A DNA stretch of 64,000 nucleotides, taken from the NCBI RefSeq assembly GCF_030814815.1, contig NZ_JAUSVR010000007.1, forward strand, positions 124,001 to 188,000, written 5' to 3'. Below, piece by piece: positions 1 through 11,332 of the stretch (its first letter is position 1; each line of letters starts with the position of its first letter). The notes beneath the pieces were generated by a model that was given only the letters and a program-made list of their open reading frames with translations, searched no databases and was not told where the DNA came from. This DNA comes from Ancylobacter amanitiformis. Lineage in GTDB: Bacteria > Pseudomonadota > Alphaproteobacteria > Rhizobiales > Xanthobacteraceae. The translations under genes were made by a program, and so were the position numbers.

Positions 1-2015
<2,015 letters not shown>

Positions 2016-2034
2016 GTTCTCGGGCCTCTGCTTC

Positions 2035-2152
2035 ACCTCTCCCGGTGGGGAGAGGACGGCGCGTAGCGCCGGGGGAGGGGGAAGGCGGCTCCAGGATGTC
2101 GAGGCGGCCTCGCCCCTCACCCCAGCCCTCTCCCACCGGGAGAGGGAGCAGG
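2035..2152. repeat. Intergenic repeat family A, copy 1 (between pccB and pccA)
   Basis: A GC-rich element with an imperfect palindrome: CCTCTCCCGGTGGGGAGAGG near the left end, and CCCCTCACCCCAGCCCTCTC followed by a matching GGGAGAGGGAG on the right. Related copies lie near 3815, 9013 and 17528. This copy is the most degenerate in its middle part. Confidence 0.7.
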
Positions 2153-2155
2153 TCG

Positions 2156-3688
2156 CTAAAGCGGCATGTTGTCGTGCTTCCTTGAAGGCGTCTCGACCTT
2201 CTTGGAGGCGAGCATGGAGAGCGCGCGGGCGATGCGCTTCCTTGTCGAGCGCGGCGTGATCACCTCGTCGATATAGCCGCGCTCGGCCGCGACAAACGGC
2301 GAGAGGAAGCGCTGCTCATATTCGCGCGTGCGTTCCGCGATCTTCTCGGGATCGTCGATATCGGCGCGGAAGATGATCTCCACCGCGCCTTTTGCGCCCA
2401 TCACGGCGATCTGCGCGGTCGGCCAGGCATAGTTGACGTCGCCGCCGACATGCTTGGAGGCCATCACGTCATAGGCGCCGCCGAATGCCTTGCGGGTGAT
2501 GACGGTGACGAGGGGCACGGTGGCCTGGCTATAGGCGAAGAGCAGCTTGGCGCCGTGCTTGATCAGCCCGCCATATTCCTGCGCCGTGCCGGGCAGGAAG
2601 CCGGGCACGTCGACCAGCGTGACGATGGGGATCTCGAAGGCGTCGCAGAAGCGCACGAAGCGCGCGGCCTTGCGCGAGGCGTCGCTATCCAGCACGCCGG
2701 CCAGCACCATGGGCTGGTTGGCGACAAAGCCCACCGTGCGCCCCGCGATGCGACTGAGCCCGGTGAGGATGTTGGCGGCGAAGCCCGATTGGATCTCGAA
2801 GAAATCGCCCTCGTCGGCGAGCTTCCCGATCAGCTCCTTCATGTCATAGGGCTTGTTCGGATTGTCCGGCACCAGCGTGTCGAGCGAGGCGTCCAGCCGC
2901 TCGGTCTCGTCGAAGCTCGGCCAGTGCGGCACGCCGGACTGGTTGTTCGAGGGGAGAAAATCGATCAGCCGGCGCATCTGCAAGAGGCATTCGACATCGT
3001 TCTCGTAGGCGCCGTCCGCCACGGAGGACTTGGTGGTGTGCACCGTGGCGCCGCCCAGTTCCTCGGAAGTGACGGTCTCGTTGGTGACGGTCTTCACCAC
3101 CTCCGGGCCGGTGACGAACATGTAGGACGTGTCGCGCACCATGAAGATGAAGTCGGTCATGGCCGGCGAATAGACGTCGCCGCCCGCGCAGGGGCCCATG
3201 ATGACCGAGATCTGCGGAATGACGCCGGAGGCGATGACGTTGCGCTTGAACACCTCGCCATAGCCGCCCAGCGCCGCCACGCCCTCCTGGATGCGCGCGC
3301 CGCCGGCATCGAACAGGCCGATGATGGGCGCGCGGGTGCGCAGCGCCATGTCCTGGATCTTGGTGATCTTCGCCGCATGCGCTTCCGAGAGCGAACCGCC
3401 GAACACGGTGAAGTCCTTGGCGAAGACGAATACCGTGCGCCCGTTCACCGTGCCCCAGCCGGTGACGACGCCGTCTCCCGGCGTCTTCACCTTGGCCATG
3501 CCGAAATCCGCGCAGCGATGCTCGACGAACGTGTCGAATTCCTCGAACGAGCCGGTGTCGAGCAGCAGCTCGATGCGTTCGCGGGCGGTGAGCTTGCCGC
3601 GCGTGTGCTGGGCGTGGATGCGCCGTTCGCCGCCCCCGAGGCGGGCGCCGGCGCGGCGTTGTTCGAGCTCGTCGAGAATGTGCTTCAT
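2156..3688 (-). CDS. pccB: Acyl-CoA carboxylase carboxyltransferase (beta) subunit
   Basis: The carboxyltransferase subunit transfers carboxyl from biotin to propionyl-CoA, giving methylmalonyl-CoA. The 510-residue length is typical of PccB. The start [12 protein letters not shown] at 3688 is preferred over an in-frame upstream start at 3757. The protein holds the two crotonase-like halves of the family. The N half has [15 protein letters not shown] and [16 protein letters not shown]. The C half has [16 protein letters not shown] and the [13 protein letters not shown] segment. It is the first gene of pccB-pccA and divergent from the ScfR-type regulator at 4044, so one intergenic region controls both. 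Acetyl-CoA or another short acyl-CoA could also be a substrate. Confidence 0.94.
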   Translation of the reverse strand: MKHILDELEQRRAGARLGGGERRIHAQHTRGKLTARERIELLLDTGSFEEFDTFVEHRCADFGMAKVKTPGDGVVTGWGTVNGRTVFVFAKDFTVFGGSLSEAHAAKITKIQDMALRTRAPIIGLFDAGGARIQEGVAALGGYGEVFKRNVIASGVIPQISVIMGPCAGGDVYSPAMTDFIFMVRDTSYMFVTGPEVVKTVTNETVTSEELGGATVHTTKSSVADGAYENDVECLLQMRRLIDFLPSNNQSGVPHWPSFDETERLDASLDTLVPDNPNKPYDMKELIGKLADEGDFFEIQSGFAANILTGLSRIAGRTVGFVANQPMVLAGVLDSDASRKAARFVRFCDAFEIPIVTLVDVPGFLPGTAQEYGGLIKHGAKLLFAYSQATVPLVTVITRKAFGGAYDVMASKHVGGDVNYAWPTAQIAVMGAKGAVEIIFRADIDDPEKIAERTREYEQRFLSPFVAAERGYIDEVITPRSTRKRIARALSMLASKKVETPSRKHDNMPL

Positions 3689-3782
3689 GGGGCGTTCCCT
3701 CGGACGTGCGGTCGCCGTCGCGACCACGTGCTTCGCTTCTAGGCCCTTGCGGGGCAAAACATAAGCTGTGAAAATGCGGATC

Positions 3783-3803
3783 GTGAAATTGTAAAAATTT
3801 CAC
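3783..3803. promoter_or_regulatory. Candidate operator: perfect 8-bp inverted repeat in the pccB/regulator intergenic region
   Basis: GTGAAATT-N5-AATTTCAC is a perfect inverted repeat in an AT-rich patch 95 bp upstream of the pccB start. A partial half-site (CTGTGAAAAT) lies about 15 bp to its left. Its position between pccB and the ScfR-type regulator makes it the obvious binding site for that regulator. This is inferred from symmetry and position only. Confidence 0.5.
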
Positions 3804-3814
3804 AAAATCGACAG

Positions 3815-3932
3815 AGTGGTTCTCCCTCTCCCCCGACGGGGTGCGGGCCGGGGTGCGGGGTGTTCGACGCTTCGCAATGGCGTCGCCCCTCACCGACCCG
3901 CTTCGCGGCCACCTCTCCGCCGAAGCCGGATC
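3815..3932. repeat. Intergenic repeat family A, copy 2
   Basis: Starts with CCCTCTCCCCCGACGGGGTG and continues with a block (CCCCTCACCGACCCGCTTCG, then GGCCACCTCTCC) that is nearly identical to copies at about 9082 and 17602. It sits in the leader region of the regulator gene at 4044. Confidence 0.75.
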
Positions 3933-4043
3933 TATCCGGCTTCGGCCTCGCCAGAACCGAACTCGGCAGCAGTCGAATTCGGGCGGCGAGAGGGAAAGGT
4001 CGGCGGAGGGACGCGGCCATTATTCGTTCCCATCGGAGAGACC

Positions 4044-5492
4044 ATGTCGAAGAAGGTGTTCGCCGGCCACGCGGTGCGCAACGTGCGGGAGCGGCTCGGC
4101 CTGACCCAGATGGATTTCGCCCGGCGCCTGTCGCTGTCGCCGAGCTACATCAACCAGATCGAGAGCAACCAGCGCCCGGTGACGGCGGCGGTGCTGCTCG
4201 CGATCAGCCGCACCTTCGATCTCGATATTACACGCTTCGGCGCCGACGATCTCGATCGTATCGTGGCGGACCTGCGCGAGGCGCTGGCCGATCCGGTGTT
4301 CCGTGGCCTGGAGCCGAGCCTGCAGGATCTGAAGAACGCCACCACCCATGCGCCGGCCTTCGCCCGCGCCTTCCTGCGCCTGCACGGCGCCATGCGCCGG
4401 CTGGAGGAGCGCCGCGCCGCGCTGGACGACGCGGTCGTCTCGGTCGCCCGCGAGGTGGATGGCGCTGCCGCACCCGAGGAGGCGCGCAACCTCGCCCCCT
4501 ATGAGGAGGTGCGCGACCATTTTCACTACATCGACAATTATGTCGACGGCCTCGACCGCGCGGCGGAGGAGCGCAGCGCCGCGCTCGACCTGTTCGCGCG
4601 CGAGGATGCGGTGGCGCTGCTCTCCCGGCATCTGCGCCAGCAGCACGACATCCTGGTGGACGTGGCGCCGGCCGAGGATCTGGATGCGCCGCTGGTCCTC
4701 TATGACCGGCATCGCCGCGCCGCCACGCTCTCGCGCACGCAGGGCCGCGCCAGCCAGGCCTTCCGCCTCGCCACGTTGATCGCCCGCTTCGAGCAGAGCG
4801 CGCTGATCGACCAGCATGTGAGCACTGCCGGCTTTCGCAGCGCCACCGCGCGCGAGGTCTGCCGCCTGTCGCTGCAGAACTATTATGCCGGCGCGCTGAT
4901 CCTGCCCTATCGCCGCTTCGCCCGCCTCGCCCGCGAGAAGCGCCACGATCTCGATCTTCTCGCCGCCGTCACCGGGGCGAGCCTTGAGCAGGTGTGCCAT
5001 CGCCTGTCCACGCTGCAGCGGCCGGGCGAGAAGGGCGTGCCGTTCTACTTCCTCAAGGTCGACCGCGCCGGCAACGTCATCAAGCGCCATAGCGCCACCC
5101 GCTTCCAGTTCGCCCGCTATGGCGGCGCCTGCCCGGTGTGGAACGTGCACGAGGCGTTCGAGCAACCGGCCCGCATGCTGGTGCAGGTGGGCGAGATGCC
5201 CGACAGCCTGCGCTATCTGTGCCTCGCGCGCGGCGCCTCCCGCCCCCCGCTCCGCCACGGCCAGCGCGAGCGGCGCTATGCGCTGGGGCTGGGCTGCGAA
5301 ATCTCCTATGCCGGCGAGATCGTCTATGCCGACGGGCTGGACCTCAAGGCCGCGCCGGCGGCGCCGCTGGGCGTCAATTGCCGCATCTGTCCGCGCGCCG
5401 CCTGTCCCGAGCGGGCCTTCCCGCCGCTGGATCGCGAGATCGTGCTCGATCCTGACCGGCGCGGCGTGGTGCCGTTCTCCGTGCGGGAATAG
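4044..5492 (+). CDS. Short-chain fatty acyl-CoA regulator (ScfR/PccR family), XRE HTH plus DUF2083
   Basis: A 482-residue regulator. An XRE-type helix-turn-helix covers about residues 8-65 (LGLTQMDFARRLSLSPSYI). A long IrrE/DUF2083-type region follows, with a C-terminal cysteine cluster (NCRICPRAACPERAF). The ATG at 4044 follows a GGAGAGACC ribosome site; the open frame extends upstream into repeat DNA without a good start. Known family members sense short-chain acyl-CoA and control propionyl-CoA assimilation; PccR of Rhodobacter sphaeroides is the model. Divergent placement from pccB-pccA supports the same role here. A perfect palindrome at 3783-3803 is a likely target. Confidence 0.88.
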   Translation: MSKKVFAGHAVRNVRERLGLTQMDFARRLSLSPSYINQIESNQRPVTAAVLLAISRTFDLDITRFGADDLDRIVADLREALADPVFRGLEPSLQDLKNATTHAPAFARAFLRLHGAMRRLEERRAALDDAVVSVAREVDGAAAPEEARNLAPYEEVRDHFHYIDNYVDGLDRAAEERSAALDLFAREDAVALLSRHLRQQHDILVDVAPAEDLDAPLVLYDRHRRAATLSRTQGRASQAFRLATLIARFEQSALIDQHVSTAGFRSATAREVCRLSLQNYYAGALILPYRRFARLAREKRHDLDLLAAVTGASLEQVCHRLSTLQRPGEKGVPFYFLKVDRAGNVIKRHSATRFQFARYGGACPVWNVHEAFEQPARMLVQVGEMPDSLRYLCLARGASRPPLRHGQRERRYALGLGCEISYAGEIVYADGLDLKAAPAAPLGVNCRICPRAACPERAFPPLDREIVLDPDRRGVVPFSVRE

Positions 5493-5526
5493 CGCGCAGC
5501 GCGCGGCCGCGCCTATCAGGCGCGAC

Positions 5527-5572
5527 GGCGGAGGGGCGAGGGGCGGAGGGGCGAGGGGGCGGAGGGCCGAAA
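5527..5572. repeat. Imperfect purine-rich tandem repeat
   Basis: GGAGGGGCGAGGGGC-like units repeat about three times between the ScfR-type gene and the DUF1194 gene. No function can be read from the sequence. Confidence 0.6.
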
Positions 5573-5748
5573 GCGGGCGGGAACATGAATTCCGCCGATC
5601 CGGCGTGATCCGGCGCCCCCTGCGAGGCTCGCTTGCTTGTTATTCATCTGACATTACGTAAGGGATATTGGCCGAATATTTAAAAATTCCCGCAACAATT
5701 TCGCCAGAAGACAGTGATATCCGCCTGGTTCTCTCCGGGGGGCCGGAC

Positions 5749-6549
5749 ATGTTCTGGGGGGTGAAGGTGAGAGAACTGTGGCTGGGCGGGCTGCTCGTGC
5801 TGTCACTCGCGGCGGGGGGCAGCCTTCCCGCCGATGCCGACGGGAAGGGCGGCCTGCCGGTGGATCTTGAACTGGTCATCGCGGCCGACGTGTCGACTTC
5901 GATGGACCGCGCGGAGAAGGATCTGCAGCAGGGCGGCTTCATTGCCGCCTTTCGCGATGGGCAGGTGCATCGGGCCATCGCGCTCGGCCCGCTCGGGCGC
6001 ATCGCCGTGACCTATGTCGAATGGGGCGGCTCCGACCGGCAGAGGGTTGTGGTTCCCTGGACACTGATCGACAGCCCGGAGGCGGCACGGGCCTTCGCCG
6101 ACCGTCTCGCCGAAGTCTCGCCGGGCCGGCTGACCTACGGTACCAACATGGGCGACGCGATCGTCTTCGGCCTGGGGCAGTTCGCGCAATCGGGCTTCGT
6201 CGGCCTGCGCGCGGCCATTGATATCTCGGGCGACGGCAAGAGCAATCGCGGCCGACCGCTGCACCTCGCGCGCGCGGCCGCGCTTGCCCGCGGCGTGGTC
6301 ATTAACGGCCTGCCGATCGTCTATGACGACGAGGCGCCCGAGACCGTGTCCTTCGTGGAGAACCCCGACGGCAAGGTTCCGCCCGCGGAACTGATCGACT
6401 ATTTCCTGCAGGAGGTCATCGGTGGCCCTGGCGCCTTCGTCATACCGGTGATGAACCGGCAGCTCTATGGCGAGGCGATCCGCGCCAAGCTGGTGCGCGA
6501 GATCGCCGGCGGGCCGCCGGAGCCGCGCTTCTCGGCCGTGCCGCCCTGA
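5749..6549 (+). CDS. DUF1194 family secreted protein (von Willebrand A-like)
   Basis: A 266-residue protein of the DUF1194 type. ATG 5749 follows a G-rich ribosome site. Start codons at GTG 5761 and TTG 5668 are in frame; the latter adds a non-signal-like extension. An N-terminal signal sequence (LWLGGLLVLSLAAGGSLPADA) predicts export. The mature part opens with LELVIAADVSTSMD, a MIDAS-like DxSxS motif of vWA folds, and later has IDISGDGKSNRG. DUF1194 proteins are widespread in alphaproteobacteria and have no established function. It stands alone between two regulators, with an AT-rich promoter-like region upstream (5640-5700). Confidence 0.8.
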   Translation: MFWGVKVRELWLGGLLVLSLAAGGSLPADADGKGGLPVDLELVIAADVSTSMDRAEKDLQQGGFIAAFRDGQVHRAIALGPLGRIAVTYVEWGGSDRQRVVVPWTLIDSPEAARAFADRLAEVSPGRLTYGTNMGDAIVFGLGQFAQSGFVGLRAAIDISGDGKSNRGRPLHLARAAALARGVVINGLPIVYDDEAPETVSFVENPDGKVPPAELIDYFLQEVIGGPGAFVIPVMNRQLYGEAIRAKLVREIAGGPPEPRFSAVPP

Positions 6550-6570
6550 AGCCCCTTCGCGTTCGCGGCC

Positions 6571-7206
6571 TCAGCGTGGCTCGCGCGGATAGACGATGAT
6601 CGACAGATAGGTCATCGGCCGCACCAGCAACTGCTCCGGCCCGTGCGTGGCGGCGGAATCGAACAGCAGCGAATCGCCCGGGCGCAGGTGATAGGAGCGG
6701 TCGCCGTGGCGGTAGATCACCTCGCCCGACAGCATGTGGATGAACTCCACGCCGGCATGGGCGAAGCCGGTATAGGGAACGGCTTCCTCGCTGAGCGTGA
6801 TGAGATAGGGCTCCACCGCCACCTCGCCGCCCAGCGCGTGGCCGAGCAACTCATACTGGTGCCCCACCTTGGTGCCGCGCCGCTCGATATGCACGCCCTG
6901 TCCGGCCGGCACGAAGGAGCAGTCCCGCTTCTCCTCGAAGCTGGAGAACAGGGTGGATATCGGCACGTTCAGCACGTTGGAAATCGCCTGCAACGTGGAA
7001 AGCGAGGGTGAGATCAGCCCGTTCTCGATCTTGGACAGCATGCCGACCGAGATGCCGGCGGCGCTGGCGAGATCGGAGACGGTGAGGTCGAGGTCACGGC
7101 GGATCGCCCGCACCTGAAGGCCCAGCGCCTGTTCCAGCGTGCGCTCATTGGCGCCCGGCGCGCCCGAGCCCGTGCGCAGATCATCGCCGGCCGGCTCGAT
7201 TCCCAT
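6571..7206 (-). CDS. XRE-family transcriptional regulator with C-terminal cupin domain
   Basis: A compact regulator of about 211 residues. The helix-turn-helix covers about residues 20-80 (LDLTVSDLASAAGISVGMLS, then KIENGLISPSLSTL). A cupin sensor domain follows at about 110-205 (AHAGVEFIHMLSGEVIYRHG, HLRPGDSLLFDSAATHG). Start choice is uncertain. ATG 7206 has a plausible GGCGGAG ribosome site. In-frame starts at 7230 and 7368 would add a low-complexity Gly/Ala/Met/Lys stretch that does not look like folded protein. It is divergent from sthA, but nothing in the sequence proves regulation of that gene. Related proteins control amino-acid, polyamine or sulfur metabolism. Confidence 0.85.
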   Translation of the reverse strand: MGIEPAGDDLRTGSGAPGANERTLEQALGLQVRAIRRDLDLTVSDLASAAGISVGMLSKIENGLISPSLSTLQAISNVLNVPISTLFSSFEEKRDCSFVPAGQGVHIERRGTKVGHQYELLGHALGGEVAVEPYLITLSEEAVPYTGFAHAGVEFIHMLSGEVIYRHGDRSYHLRPGDSLLFDSAATHGPEQLLVRPMTYLSIIVYPREPR

Positions 7207-7489
7207 GGTCTCCGCCGATGCCGCACTCATGGCCGCACCCGCGCCCATGGCCGCACCCTTACCCTTGCCTGCACCTTTGGCCGTATCCTTGCCCCGCTTC
7301 TGCTGCGCCTCGCCCAATGTCCGATTCCCTCCCCAGTCCTCCCCCGATGGGACCGCGATCGCCGGCAAAAGCCAAGCCCCGAATCCGGCGCGCCATCGTG
7401 GCCGAGCGCCGAATTGTCATGTCTCCTTGGCATTCATCGTGCATCGACGAAAGCCCTGTTCCCCTTTTGCCAGCGAGCACCCGGTCTCC

Positions 7490-8884
7490 ATGTACGACTT
7501 CGATATGATCGTGATCGGCAGCGGCCCCTCCGGCCGGCGTGCCGCGGTGCAGGCCGCCAAGATCGGCAAGTCGGTTCTCGTCGTGGAAAAGGGACGCCGC
7601 GTCGGTGGCGTTTCGGTGCATACCGGCACCATTCCCTCCAAGACCCTGCGCGAGACCGTGCTCAACCTCTCCGGCTGGCGCGAGCGTGGTTTCTATGGCC
7701 GGTCCTACCGGGTGAAGCAGGATATCGGCGCGGCTGACCTGCTGGCGCGGCTGCACAAGACACTCGACCATGAGGTCGAGGTTCTCGAACACCAGTTCAG
7801 CCGCAACGGCGTGAAGACCGCGCGCGGCGAGGCGCGGTTCCTCGATCCGCACACGGTCGAGATCACCGAAGAGAACGGCGATGTCGACGTTGTCACCGGC
7901 GCGCATGTGCTGATTGCGGTCGGCACCCGCCCGTTCCGCCCGGATTATGTGCCGTTCAACGCGATGAGCGTGTTCGACAGCGACGAGATCGTCGATCTGC
8001 CGCGCCTGCCGCGCAGCCTGGCGGTGATCGGCGCGGGGGTGATCGGCGTCGAATATGCCTCCATCTTCAGCGCGCTCGACGTGTCGGTGACGCTGATCGA
8101 GCCGCGCAACAGCTTTCTCGACTTCATCGACAAGGAACTGATCGAGGAATTCACCCACGAATTGCGCGACCGCAATGTCGGCCTGAGATTCGGCGCCGCC
8201 GTCAGCAAGATCGAACTGGGTGCCGACGAGCGCCCCATCTGCCGGCTCGCCGACGGGCGCACGGTGCACACCGACATGCTGCTCTTCGCCGCCGGCCGCG
8301 TGGGCGCCACCGACCGGCTCGATCTGGAAAATGCCGGCCTGGCCGTGGATCATCGCGGCCGCATCGCGGTGGAGCCGCGCACCTTGCAGACGGCGGTGCC
8401 GCATATCTATGCCGCCGGCGACGTGATCGGTTTTCCCAGCCTCGCCTCGACCTCGATGGAACAGGGCCGCGTCGCCGCCTGCCATGCCTTCGGGCTGGAG
8501 CCGCCGCCGCCGCCGGAATTCTTCCCCTACGGCATCTATTCGGTGCCCGAAATCTCCACCGTGGGCATGACCGAGGAAGAGGTGCGCCGCCGGCAGATCC
8601 CCTACGAATGCGGCATCGCCCGCTTCCGCGAGACCTCGCGCGGCCACATCATGGGGCTGAATAACGGGATGATGAAGATGATCTTCTCGGTGAAGTCGCG
8701 CCGCCTGCTCGGCGTGCATATCGTCGGCGAGGGCGCCACCGAACTGATCCATATCGGCCAGGCGGTGCTCAACCTGAAGGGCACGATCGACTATTTCATC
8801 GAGAACACCTTCAACTACCCCACCCTCGCCGAGGCCTACAAGATCGCAGGGCTGGATGCGTGGAACCGCATGCCGCGGGCGTGA
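7490..8884 (+). CDS. sthA: Soluble pyridine nucleotide transhydrogenase (Si-specific)
   Basis: An FAD-dependent enzyme that exchanges reducing equivalents between NADPH and NAD. It is 464 residues long, starting MYDFDMIVIGSGPSGRRAAV with the FAD-binding GxGxxG. The region that carries the redox disulfide in dihydrolipoamide dehydrogenase relatives reads GGVSVHTGTIPSK with no cysteine, as expected for SthA and against a disulfide reductase. A second nucleotide-binding loop (AVIGAGVIGVEYASIF) and the C-terminal dimerisation domain are complete. ATG 7490 fits the family start; the open frame further upstream runs antisense to the XRE-cupin regulator. Role: NADPH balance in the cytosol. Confidence 0.93.
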   Translation: MYDFDMIVIGSGPSGRRAAVQAAKIGKSVLVVEKGRRVGGVSVHTGTIPSKTLRETVLNLSGWRERGFYGRSYRVKQDIGAADLLARLHKTLDHEVEVLEHQFSRNGVKTARGEARFLDPHTVEITEENGDVDVVTGAHVLIAVGTRPFRPDYVPFNAMSVFDSDEIVDLPRLPRSLAVIGAGVIGVEYASIFSALDVSVTLIEPRNSFLDFIDKELIEEFTHELRDRNVGLRFGAAVSKIELGADERPICRLADGRTVHTDMLLFAAGRVGATDRLDLENAGLAVDHRGRIAVEPRTLQTAVPHIYAAGDVIGFPSLASTSMEQGRVAACHAFGLEPPPPPEFFPYGIYSVPEISTVGMTEEEVRRRQIPYECGIARFRETSRGHIMGLNNGMMKMIFSVKSRRLLGVHIVGEGATELIHIGQAVLNLKGTIDYFIENTFNYPTLAEAYKIAGLDAWNRMPRA

Positions 8885-8897
8885 GGGAGGCGCGGCT

Positions 8898-8950
8898 TCA
8901 GCATCCTTCGAGGCTCGCCGCGCTCGCACCTCAGGATGAGGTCCATCTCA
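8898..8950. repeat. Intergenic repeat family C (Rhizobiales-type palindromic element)
   Basis: ATCCTTCGAGGCTCGCCGCG followed by CTCGCACCTCAGGATGAGG makes a long imperfect stem just after sthA. I recognise this class as common in Rhizobiales intergenic DNA; it may act as a transcript 3' end structure. Confidence 0.65.
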
Positions 8951-9012
8951 AACCAAAGAAGACCGCTATCCTGAAGGCCTGCTTTTAGTCGCAAACTCAG
9001 CAGCGACAGCGG

Positions 9013-9138
9013 TTTCCTCCTCTCCCCGCCGGGGAGAGGGTTGGGGTGAGGGGTCTTCTTTCACTCCGCAATCGCGAGCGCCCCTCACCGACCCGCTTCG
9101 CGGGCCACCTCTCCCCAACGGGGAGAGGGAGGTAAAGT
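9013..9138. repeat. Intergenic repeat family A, copy 3
   Basis: The best-preserved copy. CCTCTCCCCGCCGGGGAGAGG opens it, a central TTGGGGTGAGGGGTCTTC and CGCAATCGCGA follow, then CTCACCGACCCGCTTCGCGG, and it ends in CTCTCCCCAACGGGGAGAGG. Both ends are self-complementary, so it can form a double hairpin. With repeat C it fills most of the 275 bp between sthA and the gene at 9160. Confidence 0.8.
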
Positions 9139-9159
9139 CGTTCGCGGCATGTCTCGGAA

Positions 9160-9444
9160 TTATCGGTCAGGCCCCGACTTGCCGGCGTCGCTGAGCTTTG
9201 AAGGATGTTCAGAGCAGCCGGCGTGCTCTAGTTCGCCCAGCCTTGCCATCATCTTCGGCCAGCGTTTCATGGCAGCGTGGACGAAGCTCGGGATGTCCAG
9301 CCCGGTTTCGTCCACCTTGGCCGATGACAATCCACTCGCGTCAAGGGTGGCTCGGACACGTGTCACCTCCTCCGGCGACATGGCGCGGCTGGAGTTTGTA
9401 GTGTTGTCGCGCGCTTCCTGTTTTTCGGGCGTCGTGCTCATCAT
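9160..9444 (-). CDS. Small hypothetical protein (94 aa)
   Basis: Not recognised. The preferred start is MMSTTPEKQEARDN at 9444 (or the next ATG at 9441), because AGGTAGGTGGA immediately precedes it. The protein is hydrophilic, with a plausible helical middle (MSPEEVTRVRATLDASGL) and no membrane segment or known motif. Its codon mix is less GC-rich than its neighbours, hinting at a different origin. The ribosome site lies in the 3' arm of a perfect hairpin (9449-9467). It ends near repeat A and begins 45 bp from the folD stop on the same strand, so it may be expressed as the tail of the sox-folD transcript. It may also be a chance ORF. Confidence 0.45.
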   Translation of the reverse strand: MMSTTPEKQEARDNTTNSSRAMSPEEVTRVRATLDASGLSSAKVDETGLDIPSFVHAAMKRWPKMMARLGELEHAGCSEHPSKLSDAGKSGPDR

Positions 9445-9488
9445 TCCACCTACCTGCGAAAGGTAGGCCAGACGTCGCTTTTCCTCAA

Positions 9489-10358
9489 TCACCCCACCAG
9501 CCGCCTCGCCGCCGTCAGCGTGTTGGCGAGCAGGCAGGCGATGGTCATCGGGCCGACGCCGCCGGGCACGGGCGTGATGGCGCCGGCAATGCCCTGCGCC
9601 TCCTCGAACGCGACATCGCCGACCAGCCGGTTCTTGCCGTCAGCGCCCGTGATCCGGTTGATGCCGACATCGATCACGGTGGCGCCCGGCTTGATCCAGT
9701 CGCCGCGGATCATCTCCGGCCGGCCGACCGCGCCGATGAGGATATCGGCCCGCCGGCACACGCCGGGCAGGTCGCGGGTGCGCGAATGAGCGATGGTGAC
9801 GGTGCAGTCCTCGCGCAGCAGCAATTGCGCCAGCGGCTTGCCGACAATGTTGGAACGGCCGACCACCACCGCCTCCAGCCCGGCGAGGCTGCCGAGCGTG
9901 TCCTTGAGCAGCATGACGCAGCCAAGCGGCGTGCAGGGCACCAGTGCTTCCAACCCGACCGCGAGCCGGCCGGCATTCACCACGTGGAACCCGTCCACAT
10001 CCTTGGCCGGGTCGATGGTGGCGAGCACCGCCTGCGCGTCGATATGGCCCGGCAGCGGCAGCTGCACGAGGATGCCGTGCACGGAACTGTCGGCGTTGAG
10101 CGTGGCGATCAGCGCCAGCACCTCGTCCTGCGACGTTTCCGCCGGCAGCTTGTGCTCGAACGAGGCCATGCCGGCCTCCAGCGTCTGCCGGCCCTTGTTG
10201 CGCACATAGACCGAACTCGCCGGATCCTCGCCGACCAGCACCACGGCAAGGCCGGGCTTCACCCCGGTCGCGGCATGGAACGCGGTGACGTCGCTGGCGA
10301 TGCGGGCGCGCAGTGTCTCGGCGAAGGCTTTTCCGTCGATGAGGCGGGTCTCGATCAT
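9489..10358 (-). CDS. folD: Bifunctional methylenetetrahydrofolate dehydrogenase / methenyltetrahydrofolate cyclohydrolase
   Basis: FolD interconverts methylene-, methenyl- and formyl-tetrahydrofolate with NADP. It is 289 residues, the standard length. Family signatures are visible: [13 protein letters not shown] with the catalytic lysine, [38 protein letters not shown] for nucleotide binding, and the C-terminal [16 protein letters not shown]. It starts 10 bp after purU and is the last obvious gene of the sarcosine operon. There it would process the methylene-folate produced by sarcosine oxidase. Confidence 0.96.
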   Translation of the reverse strand: MIETRLIDGKAFAETLRARIASDVTAFHAATGVKPGLAVVLVGEDPASSVYVRNKGRQTLEAGMASFEHKLPAETSQDEVLALIATLNADSSVHGILVQLPLPGHIDAQAVLATIDPAKDVDGFHVVNAGRLAVGLEALVPCTPLGCVMLLKDTLGSLAGLEAVVVGRSNIVGKPLAQLLLREDCTVTIAHSRTRDLPGVCRRADILIGAVGRPEMIRGDWIKPGATVIDVGINRITGADGKNRLVGDVAFEEAQGIAGAITPVPGGVGPMTIACLLANTLTAARRLVG

Positions 10359-10368
10359 CAGAGTGTCC

Positions 10369-11238
10369 TCAGTCGCGGAACACGACGGTCTTGTGGCCGT
10401 TGGTCAGCACCCGGTCGTCGAGGTGCCAGGCGAGCGCGCGCGCCAATACGCGGCGCTCGATGTCGCGGCCCTTGCGCACGAGATCCTCGGCGGAATCCTG
10501 GTGCGTGATGCGCTCCACATCCTGTTCGATGATCGGACCCTCGTCGAGATCGGAGGTCACGTAATGCGCCGTGGCGCCGATCAGCTTCACGCCCCGCGCA
10601 TGCGCCTGATGATAGGGCTTGGCGCCCTTGAAGCCGGGCAGGAAGGAATGGTGGATGTTGATGCAGCGGCCCGACAGCTTGGCCGAGAGCCCGTCGGACA
10701 GCACCTGCATGTAGCGCGCCAGCACCGCCAGTTCCGCGCCCGATTTCTGGAACAGATCCCACAGCTGGGCTTCCTGCTCCATCTTGGTCTGCTTGGTGAT
10801 GGGCAGGTAGTGGAAGGGAATGCCGTCGAAATCGAGATGGGCGTAGGTCTCGCGCGGGTAATTGGCGATGATGCCGACAATCTCCATGGGAATTTCGCCG
10901 ATGCGCCAGCGATAGAGCAGGTCGGCGAGGCAATGGTCGAACTTGGAGACCAGCAGCATGACCTTGCGCTTGGTGCCGCGCGGGCGCAGGCGCCAGTTGA
11001 AGGCGAAGGGCTGCGCCACCGCCTCGAAATCCGATTTCAGCGCCTCCAGCGAGCCCGCATCGCCCGGCCGGTCGAACATGACGCGCATGAAGAAGCGGCC
11101 GCTCTCGGTATCGTCGAACTGCTGCGCTTCAAGGATGTTGCCGCCATGCTCGAACAGGAAGGTGGCCACCGCCGCGACGATGCCGGGCCGATCGGGGCAG
11201 GAAAGGGTGAGGACGTGGGGCGTGGTCATATCGCTCAT
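10369..11238 (-). CDS. purU: Formyltetrahydrofolate deformylase
   Basis: PurU hydrolyses 10-formyl-tetrahydrofolate to formate and tetrahydrofolate. Start [19 protein letters not shown] at 11238, with MTTP at 11229 as alternative; 289 residues. An N-terminal ACT domain (about residues 8-80) precedes the formyltransferase-fold domain. The catalytic region reads [20 protein letters not shown] and [16 protein letters not shown], keeping the Asn-His-Asp triad of the family. It is placed between soxG and folD. This fits oxidation of the sarcosine methyl group to formate while regenerating tetrahydrofolate. Confidence 0.95.
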   Translation of the reverse strand: MSDMTTPHVLTLSCPDRPGIVAAVATFLFEHGGNILEAQQFDDTESGRFFMRVMFDRPGDAGSLEALKSDFEAVAQPFAFNWRLRPRGTKRKVMLLVSKFDHCLADLLYRWRIGEIPMEIVGIIANYPRETYAHLDFDGIPFHYLPITKQTKMEQEAQLWDLFQKSGAELAVLARYMQVLSDGLSAKLSGRCINIHHSFLPGFKGAKPYHQAHARGVKLIGATAHYVTSDLDEGPIIEQDVERITHQDSAEDLVRKGRDIERRVLARALAWHLDDRVLTNGHKTVVFRD

Positions 11239-11332
11239 CGGAATACTCGTCGGTCTGCCGGCGGCGCGATGTCGCGCTCGGCCGGCTTTTACGGGAGAAG
11301 CGGGGGTCCGTGAAGCGCGCACCGCGCCGCAC

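Noticed and set aside
7207-7368. Longer N terminus of the XRE-cupin regulator
   Set aside because: Low-complexity Gly/Ala/Met/Lys sequence without a good ribosome site. It stays possible, but less likely than the 7206 start.
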